DNA of 64,000 nt from NCBI RefSeq assembly GCF_900696085.1, contig NZ_CAADFC020000018.1, forward strand, positions 1-64,000, given 5' to 3'. This document shows positions 1-6,860 of this stretch, piece by piece. The notes below the pieces were generated by a model, which had not been told where the DNA came from, made no database searches, and saw only the letters and a program-made list of their open reading frames with translations. The stretch is from Bradyrhizobium ivorense (lineage in GTDB: Bacteria > Pseudomonadota > Alphaproteobacteria > Rhizobiales > Xanthobacteraceae). The translations under genes were made by a program, and so were the position numbers. How positions within the stretch are numbered: position 1 is the first letter of the stretch; each line of letters begins with the position of its first letter.

Positions 1-606
1 GCCGGTGCGCATCTGCTCGAGATCCGACAAGAAGCCCGGCTTCAACGGCATGGCATCGCGGATGCCTTGAGCGTGCAGCAACCCGCTGATCCGGTTGGTG
101 TGCATGGTGCGCTCCTTGCACAGCCGATCGCGTTCGCGCGTGCGCCGCTTGCGATCCTCGTCCTCAGGCGTGGGAACGCGAACAATACTGCAGACGCCCG
201 GCTCGCCGCGCAGATGAGCCAGAAATGAACGCATCAGCTGCGCCAGATCGATCCGATCGGTCTTGGCCCGTCGCGCCCGTCGGTTTACCGCGATGCTTGC
301 GGGATCGATCTCGTGATTGACGACCCCGTTATTGCTCAGCCAGCGATCAAGCCAATGACCTTCAAACCCAGCCTCATAGCAGGACAGGATGCAAACCGGC
401 TTGCCCAGCTGCTCCGCCTTCGCTCGCGTCTTCGCCAGAATACTCGACAGCGCCGCCAGGTCCCCGCCCTCGATCTGGTAACGGCTCATCTTCTCGGCGC
501 CGGGCGTCATCACGCCCAGCTTCCAGCTCGATTTGCTCAGTTCGAAAGCAACGTAAACCGTGGCATACTCGCTTCCGACAGGTGTGTCAGTGTGATCAGC
601 CTGCAT
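1..606 (-). CDS. IS110-family transposase, N-terminal part (runs off left edge)
   Basis: The first 202 codons of a transposase read leftward from an ATG at 606, preceded by GAGG about ten bases upstream. The protein has the IS110/IS1111 RuvC-like (DEDD) domain pattern: an early FELSKSSWKL strand, SCYEAGFEGHWL, then HEIDPASIAVNRRARRAKTDRIDL with its paired aspartates, followed by the RRTRERDRL helix and LLHAQGI. The C-terminal serine-bearing domain lies outside the window. The usual early catalytic Asp (DVSK-type motif) is Glu here. IS110 enzymes recombine DNA with a bridge RNA encoded in an element end. The gene starts 85 bp beyond the cyclase stop, so the element end lies between them. Confidence 0.85.
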   Translation of the reverse strand, partial: MQADHTDTPVGSEYATVYVAFELSKSSWKLGVMTPGAEKMSRYQIEGGDLAALSSILAKTRAKAEQLGKPVCILSCYEAGFEGHWLDRWLSNNGVVNHEIDPASIAVNRRARRAKTDRIDLAQLMRSFLAHLRGEPGVCSIVRVPTPEDEDRKRRTRERDRLCKERTMHTNRISGLLHAQGIRDAMPLKPGFLSDLEQMRTG

Positions 607-617
607 CGTTGATCCTC

Positions 618-670
618 GGGGTGAGTTGGTGGTTGGAAACTCAGCTTACCTCCTGACCACCTGTCACCCC
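618..670. other. Nested inverted repeat between transposase start and cyclase stop
   Basis: GGGGTGA at 618-624 pairs with TCACCCC at 664-670, and inside it GGTGGT at 628-633 pairs with ACCACC at 656-661. This is a 53-nt stem-loop directly upstream of the transposase start. It could be the structured terminal region of the insertion sequence or part of its leader RNA. The 84 bp between the two genes is too short for a full bridge RNA of the IS621 type, so if one exists it is probably at the other element end. Confidence 0.45.
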
Positions 671-690
671 ATAGGATCTACGCGCCGCCC

Positions 691-1881
691 TCACCCGTGA
701 TAGGCGAACAGCTCGATCGGCTCGGCAAAGCCGCGCACCGAATGCTCGCCGACATGTTCGAGCTTGAACTCGCTGGCGACGAGATCGGCGAATTCGCGCG
801 ACAGCAGCACCGGCTTGCCGAGCTGTTTGGTCAGGGCCTCGAGCCGCGAGGCCATGTTGACGGCAGGGCCGATCACGGTGAAGTCGAGCCGGGCCTTTGA
901 GCCGATATTGCCGTACATGACGTCGCCGACGTGGACGCCGATGCCGTAGCGCAGCGGCGCGCTGCCGGCAGCGCGCTTCTCGTTCAGCGCGGCCATCGCC
1001 TGGCGCGCCTCGGTCACGGCGCGCAGCAAATTGGCGCAGGCCTTTGGCTCGTCGAGCGGAAAGATCGCGAGCAGGCCGTCGCCCATGAATTTCAAAATCT
1101 CGCCGCCGTGGCGCGCGATCGGCTCCGACATCGCGTCGAAATAGTCGTTGAGCAGATCGATCACGTCGTCGCGCGGCCAGGAGTCCGAGATCCTGGTGAA
1201 ATCGCGCAGGTCGCAGATCAGGATGGCGGCACGCACCGTCGCGCCGCTGCCGCGCCTTGTGGCGCCGGCCAGAATCATTTCGCCGGCGTGGGCGCCGACA
1301 TAGGTTTCCAGCAGCGTGCGCGCCAGCCGGTTCTTCATGCGGATTTCGCTGACCAGCGCCAGCAGCGGCAGCAGGCGCTGCAGCGTTGCGATATGCGCGT
1401 CGTCGAAGCCGCCGACCCGGTCGGTGGAGAACGCCACCATATGCTTCTTGCCGAGCGTATGGAGCATCGGCCACGCCACATAGTCGGTCAGTCCCTGCGC
1501 CCGCAGCTCGTCGTAGACGCCATGCTTGCGGCCCTGTGCTGGATCGCGGTCGAGCCGCTCGCGGATCTCGCTGACGCCGCCCTGGATCTCCTCGACCGGG
1601 CTGCCGATAAATTCGGGGCGCTGCGTGACGTCGTAGTCGACCCGCGTGATCGTCGCCTCCTGCGCGCCGTTGATCCACAGGATCCGGGCGCCGAGCCATT
1701 GCGGGTGCTGGATCAACAGATGCAGCGACGCCCGCTTCAGCGGAATGCCCGCGCGCTGCAGCCGCAGGCACAGCTCGGCAAACAGATTGTCGATGAAGCG
1801 CTGGTCGCGCGTCTCGGTGGTCAGCCAGCGCACGACGTCGTTTTCGGTCAGCGCGGCGGCGGGATCGATGTCTGGGGGCAT
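691..1881 (-). CDS. Class III adenylate/guanylate cyclase
   Basis: A 396-residue protein with a C-terminal class III nucleotidyl cyclase domain, which makes cAMP or cGMP from the triphosphate. The metal-binding motifs CDLRDFT and FMGDGLLAIF, the dimer-interface stretch GDVMYGNIGSKARLDFTVIGPAVNMASRLE and the closing VRGFAEPIELFAY are all visible. The N-terminal ~200 residues (WLTTETRDQRFIDNLFAELC onward) form the sensory half seen in soluble rhizobial cyclases; its ligand is unknown. No signal peptide or membrane segment is seen. I chose ATG 1881 (MPPDID) over an upstream in-frame ATG at 1908. It is divergent from the MarR gene, and its 3' end is intact despite the adjacent insertion sequence. 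Confidence 0.9.
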   Translation of the reverse strand: MPPDIDPAAALTENDVVRWLTTETRDQRFIDNLFAELCLRLQRAGIPLKRASLHLLIQHPQWLGARILWINGAQEATITRVDYDVTQRPEFIGSPVEEIQGGVSEIRERLDRDPAQGRKHGVYDELRAQGLTDYVAWPMLHTLGKKHMVAFSTDRVGGFDDAHIATLQRLLPLLALVSEIRMKNRLARTLLETYVGAHAGEMILAGATRRGSGATVRAAILICDLRDFTRISDSWPRDDVIDLLNDYFDAMSEPIARHGGEILKFMGDGLLAIFPLDEPKACANLLRAVTEARQAMAALNEKRAAGSAPLRYGIGVHVGDVMYGNIGSKARLDFTVIGPAVNMASRLEALTKQLGKPVLLSREFADLVASEFKLEHVGEHSVRGFAEPIELFAYHG

Positions 1882-2037
1882 GGCGTGGTCCTCGCCGGTC
1901 GGGTGCACCGGCGAACCACCATATGTGCGTCGCGTCGCACCGCGTCAATGACCGCCCTGCACGCCCCCCGTGCCGCAGCCGGTTCGGGCACCCGTGGGGC
2001 GACGCGGAATCGTTTGGCTTTCGATCCAATCGTATTA

Positions 2038-2053
2038 TTGTTGCATGCAACAA
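2038..2053. promoter_or_regulatory. Perfect 16-bp palindrome, candidate MarR operator
   Basis: TTGTTGCATGCAACAA is a perfect palindrome 47-62 bp upstream of the MarR start codon, in the intergenic space shared with the divergent cyclase. Length, symmetry and position fit autoregulation by a MarR dimer. The same half-sites with a 4-bp spacer recur in front of the acyl-CoA dehydrogenase gene at 26931-26946. Confidence 0.7.
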
Positions 2054-2099
2054 CAATTGATGCGCCGTCCGGCGCGAGGATCGAACAGGAGAGATCGCC

Positions 2100-2624
2100 G
2101 TGCCAGCGCGCGCCGCCAAGGCCGAAGCGAAGTCCGAAGCGAAGTCCGCCGTATCGGGGAAGCGAAAGCCGAAGACCGAGGCCCAGGATATCGATGCGAG
2201 CGCCCATGTCGGCCTCGACGGCCTCGCCTTGCACGTCGGATACGCGGTGCGGCGCTTTCAGCTCTGGATCTTCCAGGACTTCATCAAGACGCTCGCAACA
2301 GTCGACATCACACCGACGCAGTATTCGGTGCTGACGGTGATATCGGCCAATCCAGGCCTGACCCAGATGGCGGTGGCAAAGCGCCTCGGCATCGAGCGCG
2401 CCCGGCTGGTCCATCTCTTGAACGCGCTGGAGCAGCGCACCCTGGTCAAGCGCGCGGCCTCCAAGGTCGACCGGCGCAGCCATGCCCTGCATCTCACCGC
2501 GTCAGGCGAGGCATCGCTTCGCCAGTTCAAGCTGCTCGCCGCCGAGCACGAGCGGCATGTCATCGAGAAGATCGGCAAGGACAACCGCGAGCGGCTGCTC
2601 GAGATCCTCGCGCCGTTCCGCTAG
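2100..2624 (+). CDS. MarR-family transcriptional regulator
   Basis: A 174-residue winged-helix repressor starting at GTG. After a ~40-residue Lys/Ala-rich N-terminal tail come the dimer helix (GLALHVGYAVRRFQLWIFQDFIKTL), the wHTH (LTVISANPGLTQMAVAKRLGIERARLVHLLNALEQRTLVKRAAS) and the wing (KVDRRSHALHLTASG). MarR proteins usually sense small aromatic acids, CoA thioesters or oxidants and repress nearby catabolic or efflux genes. No catabolic gene is adjacent, but an acyl-CoA dehydrogenase about 24 kb away carries a matching operator, which suggests, without proving, a CoA-thioester ligand. The gene is convergent with the PLP-enzyme gene. Confidence 0.9.
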   Translation: MPARAAKAEAKSEAKSAVSGKRKPKTEAQDIDASAHVGLDGLALHVGYAVRRFQLWIFQDFIKTLATVDITPTQYSVLTVISANPGLTQMAVAKRLGIERARLVHLLNALEQRTLVKRAASKVDRRSHALHLTASGEASLRQFKLLAAEHERHVIEKIGKDNRERLLEILAPFR

Positions 2625-2650
2625 CCGAGTTTGTGCAGCGAGTTTGCGGA

Positions 2651-2720
2651 GACTCCCCCTCACCCGGATTGCTTCGCAATCCGACCTCTCCCCGCACGCG
2701 GGGCGAGGTGAAGCGGAGTC
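2651..2720. repeat. Palindromic dispersed repeat between convergent genes
   Basis: An imperfect palindrome that opens with GACTCC and closes with GGAGTC, with internal hairpins built on CGGATTGC/GCAATCCG and CCCCGC/GCGGGG. I recognise the sequence type from many Bradyrhizobium intergenic regions. It lies between the 3' ends of the MarR gene and the PLP-enzyme gene and could act as a bidirectional transcription stop. Confidence 0.6.
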
Positions 2721-2726
2721 CGTTGC

Positions 2727-4010
2727 TCACGCCGCGTTCAGCGCCTGCGCGATGTCGGCGACCAGGTCGGAGGGGTGCTCGATGCCGATCGAGAGGCGGA
2801 TGGTCGAATCGAGCACGCCGATCCTGTGGCGGATCGCGGCCGGCACGCCGGAATGGGTCATGGTGGCCGGCAGGCTCGCCAGCGATTCAGTGCCGCCGAG
2901 GCTGACCGCGAGCTTGAATATCTGCAGGCTGTTGAGGAATTTTTCCGCGGCAGCCTGCCCGCCGGCGATGTCGAACGAGAAGGTCGAGCCGGCGCCGGAG
3001 CACTGGCCGGCGAACACCCGGCCCGCGGGCGAGCCCGCGTCGTGGTGACCGAGATAATGAACGGCGGCGACCTTGGGATGGTCGCGCAGATAGTCGGCGA
3101 CGAGCCGCGCGTTGCGGTCGGCCTTCTCCATGCGCAGGCTGAGCGTTTCCAGCGAGCGGCTGATCATCCAGCAGGAATGCGGATCGAGCTGGGTGCCGAT
3201 GGCGCCGCGCAGCGCCTTGACGTCCTTCATCAGCGCCTTGGAGCCGAGCGCCGCGCCTGCGATCAGGTCGGAATGGCCGCCGACATATTTTGTCAGCGAG
3301 TACAGCGACAGATCGGCGCCATGCTCGATCGGCCGCTGAAACACCGGCCCGAGCAGCGTATTGTCGCAGGCGATCACCGGCGTATGGCCTTGCGCCTTGC
3401 CGATCATGTCGGCGATCCGCCGCGTCAGCGCGACGTCGACCAGGCCGTTGGTCGGATTGGCCGGCGTCTCGATGAAGATCATCGACACCCGCCCTTTCTT
3501 CATCGCCTCTTCCGCAGCAGCGCGGACAGTCGCCTCGTCGAGGCCGTCGGCAAAACCCACCGCGCCGATCGAGAGCCCGGCCAGCGTCTTGGTGAACAGC
3601 GTCTCGGTGCCGCCATAGAGCGGTTGCGAATGCAGGATCACGTCGCCCGGCCGCGCGAACGCCAGCACCGTGGTCGAGATCGCCGCCATGCCCGAGGAAA
3701 ACAGCGCGCAGCTCTCGGTGCGCTCATAGATCGCCAGCCGGTCCTCGACGATCTCGCTGTTCGGATGGTTGAAACGCGAATAGACCAGCCCCGCGCCCAT
3801 CCCCTCCGGCGGCTCGCGCCGGCCGGCGACAAAGTCGAAAAAGTCCTTGCCGTCCTCGGCGGTGCGAAACACGAAGGTCGAGGTCAGAAACACCGGCGGC
3901 TTGACCGCGCCCTCCGACAGCTGCGGGTCGTAGCCGTAGTTCAGCATCAGCGTTTCCGGATGCAGCGTGTGATTGCCGATGTGGGTCCTGGATGGAAACG
4001 GTTTTGTCAT
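2727..4010 (-). CDS. Cystathionine gamma-synthase family PLP enzyme
   Basis: A 427-residue Cys/Met-metabolism PLP enzyme (cystathionine gamma-synthase, beta/gamma-lyase or methionine gamma-lyase type). The fold-type I landmarks are present: YSRFNHPNSEIVEDRLA, SSGMAAISTT, QPLYGGTETL, IETPANPTN, the cofactor Asp region ACDNTLLGPVFQRP, the PLP-lysine motif SLTKYVGGHSD, and the C-terminal SLGGTESLASLPATMTH. These motifs cannot separate synthase from lyase. The ATG at 4010 (MTKPFPSRTHIGNHTLHPETL) matches the family start; the open frame extends further upstream but that part lacks family sequence. The gene is convergent with the MarR gene. Confidence 0.88.
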   Translation of the reverse strand: MTKPFPSRTHIGNHTLHPETLMLNYGYDPQLSEGAVKPPVFLTSTFVFRTAEDGKDFFDFVAGRREPPEGMGAGLVYSRFNHPNSEIVEDRLAIYERTESCALFSSGMAAISTTVLAFARPGDVILHSQPLYGGTETLFTKTLAGLSIGAVGFADGLDEATVRAAAEEAMKKGRVSMIFIETPANPTNGLVDVALTRRIADMIGKAQGHTPVIACDNTLLGPVFQRPIEHGADLSLYSLTKYVGGHSDLIAGAALGSKALMKDVKALRGAIGTQLDPHSCWMISRSLETLSLRMEKADRNARLVADYLRDHPKVAAVHYLGHHDAGSPAGRVFAGQCSGAGSTFSFDIAGGQAAAEKFLNSLQIFKLAVSLGGTESLASLPATMTHSGVPAAIRHRIGVLDSTIRLSIGIEHPSDLVADIAQALNAA

Positions 4011-4098
4011 GGCCGGTCTCCTTGACTTGCGGACACGCCGAACGGGCGGCGATCGCCGGAATCGTCCGTCGAAGGGTAATCCATCCCTGTGAAATCCG

Positions 4099-4830
4099 CT
4101 AAGGCCGCGCTGCGTGATTTCGGTGCACACGGGACGATTTGCCTCGCCCCGTCCTCCACAGCCGGAATCCGCCCTCGAACGCATTGGCGTTGTCGCCGAA
4201 CCGCACATTGCGCGGCGGGTGATCGACGTGCTCGGCATTGCCGCCGCCGAGCACGACGTAGTCGGGCTCCAGCGCGGCGGCGAGCAGCGCGATGACGTCG
4301 TCGACGGTCTTGCGCCACTTCTTCTTGCCGCGGCGTTGCAGGCCCGCCGCGCCGACATAGTCCTCGAAGGTCTTTCCGTGGCGGTACGGCAGATGCCCGA
4401 GCTCCATCGGCTCGAAGATGCCGTCCACGATCATCGCCGAGCCGAGGCCAGTGCCGAGGCCAAGGAACAGCATCCGGCCGCCCTGATAGCTGCCGATCGC
4501 CTGCATCAGGGCATCGTTGACGACTTTGGTCGGGCGCGCGAACGCCTTCTGGAAGTTGAAGCCGGCCCAGCCGCGGCCGAGATTGTAGGGCTCCCGCAGC
4601 GGCCGGTTATTCACGACCGGCCCGGGATAGCCGATCGAGATCACGTCAAAGGACCAGTCCTTGGTCAGCGCCTTGACCTTGCGCACCATTTCTTTGGCCG
4701 AGAGGTTGGGACCGGATTCGAACTCGCGCCTGACGCGCTCCCGGTCGGTCATGACCTTGACATGGGTCCCGCCGATGTCGATCACCAGGATCGATCGCCG
4801 CGATGTCAGCTTCCTTGCCTTCTTTGCCAT
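4099..4830 (-). CDS. ROK-family kinase, polyphosphate glucokinase-like
   Basis: A 243-residue sugar kinase of the ROK/actin-like ATPase fold. Phosphate-1 motif ILVIDIGGTHVKVM lies at residues ~14-27, then GYPGPVVN, the acceptor-site region VVNDALMQAIGSYQGGRMLFLGLGTGLGSAMI, and a late adenosine-motif VVLGGGNAEH. Short length and this motif order resemble polyphosphate-dependent glucokinases, which phosphorylate glucose with polyP or ATP. The CxCGxxGC zinc motif of ROK repressors is absent, so a kinase is favoured over a regulator. Start ATG 4830 (MAKKARK) is preferred over an upstream in-frame start inside the adjacent REP-like repeat. Confidence 0.8.
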   Translation of the reverse strand: MAKKARKLTSRRSILVIDIGGTHVKVMTDRERVRREFESGPNLSAKEMVRKVKALTKDWSFDVISIGYPGPVVNNRPLREPYNLGRGWAGFNFQKAFARPTKVVNDALMQAIGSYQGGRMLFLGLGTGLGSAMIVDGIFEPMELGHLPYRHGKTFEDYVGAAGLQRRGKKKWRKTVDDVIALLAAALEPDYVVLGGGNAEHVDHPPRNVRFGDNANAFEGGFRLWRTGRGKSSRVHRNHAARP

Positions 4831-4852
4831 GCAAGAGGCATAGCACAGAATT

Positions 4853-4917
4853 GTAGCCCGGATGAGTGAAGCGACATCCGGGGTTTTTCCGCATGTCGCT
4901 CCGCTCATGCGGGCTAC
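4853..4917. repeat. REP-like palindrome
   Basis: GTAGCCCGGATGAG... at 4853 is mirrored by ...CTCATGCGGGCTAC ending at 4917, forming a long hairpin. The arm resembles the REP sequence that flanks the RAYT transposase gene near 30.3-31.0 kb, so this is a candidate remote copy of the same family. It lies upstream of the ROK-kinase gene. Confidence 0.65.
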
Positions 4918-4973
4918 GCACTACTACGCGCGACTACATCACGTCGGCGGGGTCAGATCACGCGGTGTAATTA

Positions 4974-5234
4974 CTACCAGCCGCGCTCCAGGTTGCGCAC
5001 CGCGCCGCTGCGCGCGTCGACGTCGACCTTCATCCAGCGGCCGGCGCCGTCGCGGCCTTCGATCTCCCACTCGTCGCCGAGGAACTGGGTCTCGGAGACC
5101 GTCACGATGCCGAGATCGGTTGCGACGTCGAGCGCAGCCTGCATCGAAATCTGGCTACCGGAATCGTAGGCCATCGCCGGCGTCGCTGCGCCGAGCGCGA
5201 GGGCCGCGATGATCGGAACAATGACTTTTCGCAT
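4974..5234 (-). CDS. Small exported PepSY-domain protein
   Basis: An 86-residue protein with a Sec signal peptide (MRKVIVPIIAALALGAATPAMA, cleavage after AMA near residue 22) and a single PepSY-like domain: SMQAALDVATDLGIVTVSETQFLGDEWEIEGRD then WMKVDVDARSGAVRNLE, the classic helix plus beta-hairpin with DxxxGxV. PepSY domains bind or inhibit proteases and occur in envelope-stress proteins. A promoter of the EcfG general-stress type lies 42 bp upstream of the start codon, suggesting induction by stress. An upstream in-frame extension is open but lacks a plausible start. Confidence 0.85.
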   Translation of the reverse strand: MRKVIVPIIAALALGAATPAMAYDSGSQISMQAALDVATDLGIVTVSETQFLGDEWEIEGRDGAGRWMKVDVDARSGAVRNLERGW

Positions 5235-5276
5235 GGTGCACTCCTGTCGAACGGTTGAACAATCATCCCGCAATAG

Positions 5277-5302
5277 AACGAGCGGCAGGGGCACCCGGTT
5301 CC
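5277..5302 (-). promoter_or_regulatory. EcfG-type (general stress sigma) promoter
   Basis: Read on the minus strand: GGAAC at 5302-5298, exactly 17 bases, then CGTT at 5280-5277. This equals the alphaproteobacterial sigma-EcfG consensus GGAAC-N16/17-CGTT. It lies 42 bp upstream of the ATG of the PepSY gene and points toward it. A partial look upstream of other genes found no second exact match. Confidence 0.65.
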
Positions 5303-5398
5303 GAAATTGGAAAGCACGAAACCGCACGAAACTTCGGCAGTTGCGGCGATTTGGTGACGGTTCCCGCCGCGAGCGCGTCACGGCTTCGTTCCCCATCC

Positions 5399-5443
5399 GA
5401 CTCCATTTTGTTCGCAAGGAACGAATCGGAATCGAGCAAATCG
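5399..5443 (-). repeat. 45-bp upstream repeat, copy 1
   Basis: This 45-bp segment is repeated at 6030-6074 in the same orientation with 42 of 45 identities. Its core is GTTCGCAAGGAAC, an interrupted palindrome, followed by GAATCGGAATCGA. It starts 165 bp upstream of the PepSY gene start. Confidence 0.7.
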
Positions 5444-5584
5444 GCGCGAAGCAGTTGTTAACAACAGGTTTGCCTCGCGTGCATTGCTTGCGCCTGTCAT
5501 CGGGCGGCGCGATCGCGCGTCCGATGACGATGTCAGCGATAGCGCGCGCGTCGCGGCCAATTCGGCAGCGTCACTGCGCAAGGC

Positions 5585-5836
5585 TCAGCAGATCATGGGA
5601 TCGTCGCCCTGGTCGCAAACACCGCCGGGCATATTCTGAGGCGACGCATGGGATCCGACGGAGAACAGCGGCCGGGTCAAGGCATAGCTGTCTGTCGATT
5701 GCCCGGGCTGGGATACACTCACCCTGCTCGTCACCATCTCGTGTCGCCCGGATGCGGGCATCGCCTGCGCCGCGGCTGACGCAGTGAGCATAACGATCGC
5801 GAGCAATCCCGCGGACAGGCACTTGACCGACGTCAT
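5585..5836 (-). CDS. Small exported protein of unknown function
   Basis: An 83-residue protein with a Sec signal peptide (hydrophobic CLSAGLLAIVMLTASAAAQA, cleavage near residue 24). The mature ~59 residues carry two Cys near the C-terminus (GGVCDQGDDPMIC), which could form one disulfide in the periplasm. I recognise no domain. The gene is on the same strand as the PepSY gene, and both have the same 45-bp repeat upstream, 194 bp before this start, so they may share a control element. ATG 5836 gives a complete signal peptide. Confidence 0.65.
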   Translation of the reverse strand: MTSVKCLSAGLLAIVMLTASAAAQAMPASGRHEMVTSRVSVSQPGQSTDSYALTRPLFSVGSHASPQNMPGGVCDQGDDPMIC

Positions 5837-6029
5837 CGAACTTCTCCTTTGGTGGCTTCAGCATGATCGAGGCACCTTGCCTCTGCTGAATTCAGTTCGT
5901 GCACTGGTCATGACGGCCCGCGCCGCGCTTTATTCCGACGCGGCCGGGCCGACGGTCCCGATCAAACTGTTTGTGATGTCTCGTGAGAAATCGAGAAGCA
6001 GGGCCGCAATGCCGCCTTGTTCTGCCTCT

Positions 6030-6074
6030 GACTCCATTTTGTTCGCAAAGAACGAATCGGAATCGAAGAAATCG
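6030..6074 (-). repeat. 45-bp upstream repeat, copy 2
   Basis: Second copy of the 5399-5443 segment with three substitutions; core GTTCGCAAAGAAC. It lies in the 5837-6174 gap, 194 bp upstream of the small exported-protein gene. Apart from this repeat and the REP pair to the right, I see nothing else in that gap. Confidence 0.7.
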
Positions 6075-6120
6075 ACACGAATCGATTCTTAACAAGACGT
6101 TTGCGCCAATCCGTAGAATC

Positions 6121-6199
6121 GTAGGGCGGATTAGCGGAGCGTAATCCGCCATCGGTTCAACAGGTGGCGGCGGGTTACGCTTCGCTAACCCACCCTACG
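6121..6199. repeat. REP-like pair, second family
   Basis: GTAGGGCGGATTAGCGGAGC at 6121 is followed by AATCCGCC, and GCGGGTTACGCTTCGCTAAC near 6170 by CCACCCTAC. The two are related palindromic units in inverted orientation, different from the RAYT-associated family. The right unit overlaps the 3' end of the PaiB-like gene and supplies its last codons and stop. Confidence 0.7.
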
Positions 6200-6843
6200 C
6201 TTTCTACATCATCGTAGTCGAGCTCCGGCCGCAGCGTCCGCATCCTCTCGGCAAGCCGGCGGCTCCCCGTCTCCGCCGCGCGCGCCAACTGGTTGGCGAC
6301 CGCGACATGATCGGCATCGCTCTTGTGCTGATTGAGCTTTGACTGGCCCTCGATCTCGTCGACGACGAGATCGATCACCCGGATCGCCGCCAGCATCGTC
6401 TCGCGTTTGGTCGGCTCCATCTGCGCGAGATCCCAGGGCTGCTTCGGCAGCCGCGCCTCGGCGATCGCAAGCAGCGCATCGCCGTGGCCGCGGTTGTCGC
6501 CGGTCTCGCGCAGATGCGCGACGCCGGACAGATGCACCGCCTCGTAGAGCCAGGTCGAGACGTTGTCGCGCGAGGCGTACCAGTCGTTGGAGACGTAGGC
6601 GTCGTCGCCGGTGACGATCAGCAGGAAGCGCCGCTTGCCGTCGGCGAGTTCGACCAGCGGGTTCTTCGCCGTGAAGTGCACTTGCACGGTGACGCTGCCA
6701 TCGCGCTGTTCGATCACGAACGGCACGTGGGATGCGCGCGGCCCGTTCGCGTCCGCGGCGACGATGACGCCAAAGCCACGCGCGGCGGCAAACTCCAGCG
6801 CGCGCTGCTTTTCGATCCGGAACTGGGGACGGAGGATGTGCAT
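6175..6843 (-). CDS. PaiB-family FMN-binding protein
   Basis: A 222-residue member of the PaiB/FMN-binding negative transcriptional regulator family (split-barrel flavin fold). Visible are the typical start LRPQFRIEKQRALEFAAARGFGVIV, SHVPFVI, HFTAKNPL, the flavin-binding ALLIV-like FLLIVTGDDAYVSNDWYASRDNVSTWLYEAVHLSG, and TKRETMLAAIRVIDLVVDEIEGQSKLNQHKSD. Bacillus PaiB affects protease and sporulation genes; here a flavin enzyme or heme-binding role is as likely. The last residues (SVGWVSEA) and the stop codon come from the REP unit at 6169-6199. It follows the zinc-ribbon cyclase gene by 17 bp on the same strand, so the two are probably cotranscribed. Confidence 0.85.
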   Translation of the reverse strand: MHILRPQFRIEKQRALEFAAARGFGVIVAADANGPRASHVPFVIEQRDGSVTVQVHFTAKNPLVELADGKRRFLLIVTGDDAYVSNDWYASRDNVSTWLYEAVHLSGVAHLRETGDNRGHGDALLAIAEARLPKQPWDLAQMEPTKRETMLAAIRVIDLVVDEIEGQSKLNQHKSDADHVAVANQLARAAETGSRRLAERMRTLRPELDYDDVESVGWVSEA

Positions 6844-6860
6844 GACGAGCGGCGATGCGT

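Noticed and set aside
931..2334. A 467-codon plus-strand frame over the cyclase gene
   Set aside because: Antisense to the cyclase with intact metal motifs; no domain and no ribosome-binding site.
5454..5465. Palindrome GTTGTTAACAAC resembling the TTGTTG/CAACAA MarR site
   Set aside because: The half-sites lack the 4-bp spacer of the other two sites and it lies far from any start codon; probably chance in an AT-rich stretch.
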